Shown: positions 61,489 to 64,000 of the stretch, one piece after another
How the letters are laid out: each line of letters starts with the position of its first letter
How positions within the stretch are numbered: position 1 is the first letter of the stretch
Source of the DNA: Combretum micranthum
Lineage: Eukaryota; Streptophyta; Magnoliopsida; Myrtales; Combretaceae
Length of the DNA: 64,000 nucleotides
Reading direction: 5' to 3'
NCBI GenBank assembly: GCA_024138025.1
Contig: JAMXBD010000689.1
Location: forward strand, 620,001 to 684,000
Notes under the pieces: generated by a model
What the model was told of the DNA's origin: nothing
Database searches by the model: none
Seen by the model: only the letters and a program-made list of their open reading frames with translations
Program-made: the position numbers and the translations under genes

Positions 61489-62259
61489 TAAGGGTGGGTA
61501 TGGTTCGGTTAACCAGTTCATCACCTCTTTTTTTTATCCGAACTAAATAATTTTTTTAAAAATCTCAAACATAAACTAATCTATTATTAACAGTTAACTA
61601 TCTTAATAGTTAACCATTTTTTTGGTTAGTATTTTTGGTTTTTGATTTTTAATCATTCAACATAATGATTAACCAAAAGCTGAGGTTAGCCATATTTTTA
61701 GTTGGTCCATAAAAAGTTAAACCCTTTTGTTTCATAATTACATTAAAAAATTACAAATTAACAAGTTAAATTATCATAATTACATTAAAAAATTGCAAGC
61801 CAACAAGTTAAATAATTGTAAAACCAAACTCTAATACAACATTACAAAAATTAAAACTTTATAGTATTTTCCATTTTTTAAATTACAACATGACACAACA
61901 TAATAATTAAAATATAAATGTTCGAATTAACACATGACCCAAATGTAATGTAATGTAATCATTTGAGGTTGAGATTATGGGAAAGACTAAAGAGAGAGAA
62001 AAGTGATGGGAGTTAGATTTTAGGGTTTCAACTTTATCTATTTATATTAAAAAATTAATTATATATATTATATATACTTATAGATATCGAACTGGTTAAT
62101 CGTTAATCGTCGGTTTCTCATGGTCACAAACCCAAACTGAACTCGAAAATTGAAAAAAAAATAAAAACCATGATGTTTAATAAGTTAACCATATTTTTCG
62201 AATTAGTTTTTCGATGTTGGTATGATTTTTCGGTTTATCAGTTTTTTTGCCCACCTGTA
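61489..62259. mobile_element. hAT-like non-autonomous element, unit 2
   Basis: Orthologue of 24008-24824. Ends TAAGGGTGGG and CCCACCTGTA are clearer inverted repeats than in unit 1. The flanking octamers CGTAGTGG and GGCGGTGG have diverged. 771 bp, no transposase. Confidence 0.75.
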
Positions 62260-62437
62260 GGCGGTGGGTTGGTTGGTAAAAGTTTAGGACCTTAGCATGC
62301 AATTAAGTGTTAAAATTGTCTTAGGAAGCAACGAAATTAAAATTAGGAATTTAATTGAACAAATTTAAATTTGGTGAATTTAATTTAGTTAATTAGGTGG
62401 TTGAATTGAATATTTGGTTAAAATTGGAGTGTTGAGA

Positions 62438-63071
62438 GATTTAGATATTCCATTTATTGTAATTTAGATAAATGACTAAATTGACATTTGAGTTTGATTT
62501 AGTTTACTTGGTATGATGAAATAGGTAACTAGTATGTTTAATCTCTATTTTCAATTGAAATTAATTACTAGCTTGAATTTGCTAATTCATCTAACTATAC
62601 TATATAATTCACTCAATTTATTTAGTTGAATTATCTAGCTTAGCTTTCTAACCTCGGTTTTAATTTAAGTTTAAAATTACCCATATTTTTATTCTATTTA
62701 ATTCACACTTTCCTAAATTATACTATTACAAAGATTAAAAAACTAGTAAAACAGCAAATAAGAATTCTTACCTTTTTACTATACTTATTCCTTATCTTTC
62801 TTTTCTTTTTTTAACTTTATCGTGGATAAAATGATTATATAAACGTTTGAAAACATGTTGTTGTGAATTTAAGATTTAAATGATTGGTTCTAAAAGTAAA
62901 AGCGTAAGTGCGTATTAGGCAAATATAGACAGAAGTTTTGTAATTTACAATTATATTCAAAGTAATCCAGCCTGTACCGCACCCTCCTCCATCTGAAAAG
63001 CAAGTCAAGGTCATACAATTAATTGCTTTTACCTTCTGAATTTTCTACGTTTTTCGCTTCCTAGAATCTTC
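62438..63071. other. upstream region of TNL2
   Basis: Homologous to the TNL1 upstream region with scattered indels. The last 130 bp before the TATA-like box are nearly identical, suggesting promoter conservation. Confidence 0.5.
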
Positions 63072-63080
63072 TTTATATGG
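63072..63080 (+). promoter_or_regulatory. candidate TATA box of TNL2
   Basis: TTTATATGG, identical in sequence and surroundings to the TNL1 box. Confidence 0.45.
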
Positions 63081-63352
63081 CTGGCAGGAGCCCACTCCTT
63101 CTTTTCGCATGATGTTTCCTGGAATTTATCCCCCCATTGTTACTCCATCATCAACAACGACTAAAGATATTTTATGGTCTTCGTCAATCATAATGCTCTT
63201 CCTATAATAATTTCCGATTCTTAGCCAGACTTATTCTTTGTTTTACAATAATTTCCCTATTAATTCTTTTGACGCTTGAGATCTTTGCTCTATTCTTGAT
63301 AATATTTATCGCTTCTTGTTCTCTGCTTGAAGTGAATTACGACAGTTTGTTG

Positions 63353-63861
63353 ATGAAAATGAGTTCAACATGCTCTGATGGTAAAGTATCAGATGTCACT
63401 TCCTCTGGAAGTGAATATGAAGTGTTCTTAAGCTTCAGGGGACCAGATACTCGAGATAACTTTACTGATCATCTCTATACTAGACTTGTTGATGCTGGAA
63501 TTAGGACCTATCGAGATGATGAAGAGCTTCGAGTTGGAGAAGAGATTGGTCCGGAGCTCATCGCAGGGATCAACCAATCCACACTAGCCATACCTATCTT
63601 CTCAAAAGGATATGCTGCAAGCAAATGGTGCCTAAAGGAATTAGCCCACATAGTGGAGTGCAACAGGTCGAGGGGTTTGAAGGTGACGCCTATATTTTAT
63701 GATGTCACACCATCTGAAGTTCGAAATCAGACTGGAGATTTTGGGAAGGCCTTTCTTTCACATGAGAAACTTTATCATGGTGAGACTATTAGGGGTTGGA
63801 AAGAAGCATTGAAAGCGGTTGGAGAATTGAAAGGTTGGGATATTCAAAATGATAGAAACAG
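63353..63861 (+). CDS. TNL2 exon 1: TIR domain (gene continues past the edge)
   Basis: 170 residues from the ATG at 63353, paralogous to TNL1 exon 1, with the same LSFRGPDTR motif, the catalytic Glu in SKWCLKELAHI and the same CAG/GTAAAT donor. Differences from TNL1 are five amino-acid changes (including Val to Ala in LVDAG, Lys to Asn in ECNRSR, Met to Thr and Ala to Glu near the end) and two silent ones by my count. The hydrophobic upstream frame is open from 63194 but has no in-frame ATG, so the anchor could not be translated from an ATG start. NB-ARC and LRR lie beyond the window. Confidence 0.9.
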
Positions 63862-64000
63862 GTAAATTTTGATTATCCAACAATCCATCATCAGAAAAAG
63901 AAAAGGAGAAAAATATAATTTTGAATATAAGTTGTTCTTATTTATGGACTTGGTATCACAGTCCTTTACTTCTTTTTTTTTATTTTTTATTTCCCTTGTT
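63862..64000 (+). other. TNL2 intron 1 start
   Basis: GTAAATTTTGATTATCC, continuing nearly identical to TNL1 intron 1 up to the edge. Confidence 0.85.

Larger units (their letters stand above)
58596..62437 (+). mobile_element. candidate long LTR (family 3), unit 2
   Basis: Orthologue of 20745-25001, with start TGTCCTGCCTTG and possible end AGTGTTGAGA. Same GGCCCA array and hAT-like insertion. Borders unproven. Confidence 0.35.
31199..64000 (+). repeat. segmental duplication, unit 2 (continues past right edge)
   Basis: Second copy of the block described for unit 1. Relative to unit 1 it has about 8 kb extra between the CW gene body and copia (36770-45060), a 4.0 kb solo LTR (49807-53826) and 170 bp near 54900-55070. 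It lacks one 2.2 kb LTR repeat and about 410 bp matching 23149-23565. Confidence 0.93.

Noticed and set aside
1..64000. CRISPR arrays, bacterial-type operons, or an anti-phage-like gene system
   Set aside because: No regularly spaced repeats and no prokaryotic gene context; introns, LTRs and plant protein families show nuclear plant DNA. The TIR domain here belongs to a plant TNL.

Overview
This is a 64 kb piece of AT-rich plant nuclear DNA, most likely from a core eudicot, probably woody (an inference; no species is identified). The evidence is a TIR-NB-ARC-LRR (TNL) resistance gene with spliceosomal introns, Ty1/copia and Ty3/gypsy-type retrotransposon sequence primed from initiator Met-tRNA, a plant CW-zinc-finger gene and a DYW-type pentatricopeptide repeat gene. 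I recognise no bacterial gene, rRNA, tRNA or CRISPR array.

The main structure is a head-to-tail segmental duplication. Unit 1 (about 4129-31198) and unit 2 (31199 to beyond the right edge) share one order: a 3.5 kb LTR, a decayed CW-zinc-finger gene, a broken copia element on the minus strand, a second 3.6 kb LTR, AT-rich spacer, a GGCCCA-rich block, a hAT-like element, and a TNL gene. Unit 1 has lost about 8 kb between the CW gene and the copia fragment. Unit 2 has gained a 4.0 kb solo LTR, whose empty site is preserved in unit 1. The TNL genes (25634-31152 complete, 63353 to the edge partial) are the only loci still close to functional.

1-4128 is a copia element on the minus strand, running off the left edge, whose gag was interrupted by a young 1981 bp non-autonomous LTR element with a perfect 5 bp target duplication. 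4129-9988 is a long LTR with an internal 2.2 kb tandem duplication. 10054-11365 is CW pseudogene copy 1. 11478-14038 is the copia relic. 14096-17668 is a solo LTR. 17669-25600 is spacer with a GGCCCA array and a hAT-like insertion. 25634-31152 is TNL1.

Unit 2 repeats this: LTR 31199-34694; CW pseudogene copy 2, much longer, 34761-39915; a DYW-PPR fragment on the minus strand near 42 kb; copia relic to 47673; LTR 47731-55498 holding the nested solo LTR 49807-53826; spacer; and TNL2 from 63353.

TNL1 has intact TIR and LRR exons, but its NB-ARC exon carries three single-base losses of A that together restore the frame. This is either early decay or residual sequencing error, and it is the most consequential point to check. 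I did not find a clearly new biological system; the interest lies in the nested insertion history and in the diverging TNL pair.
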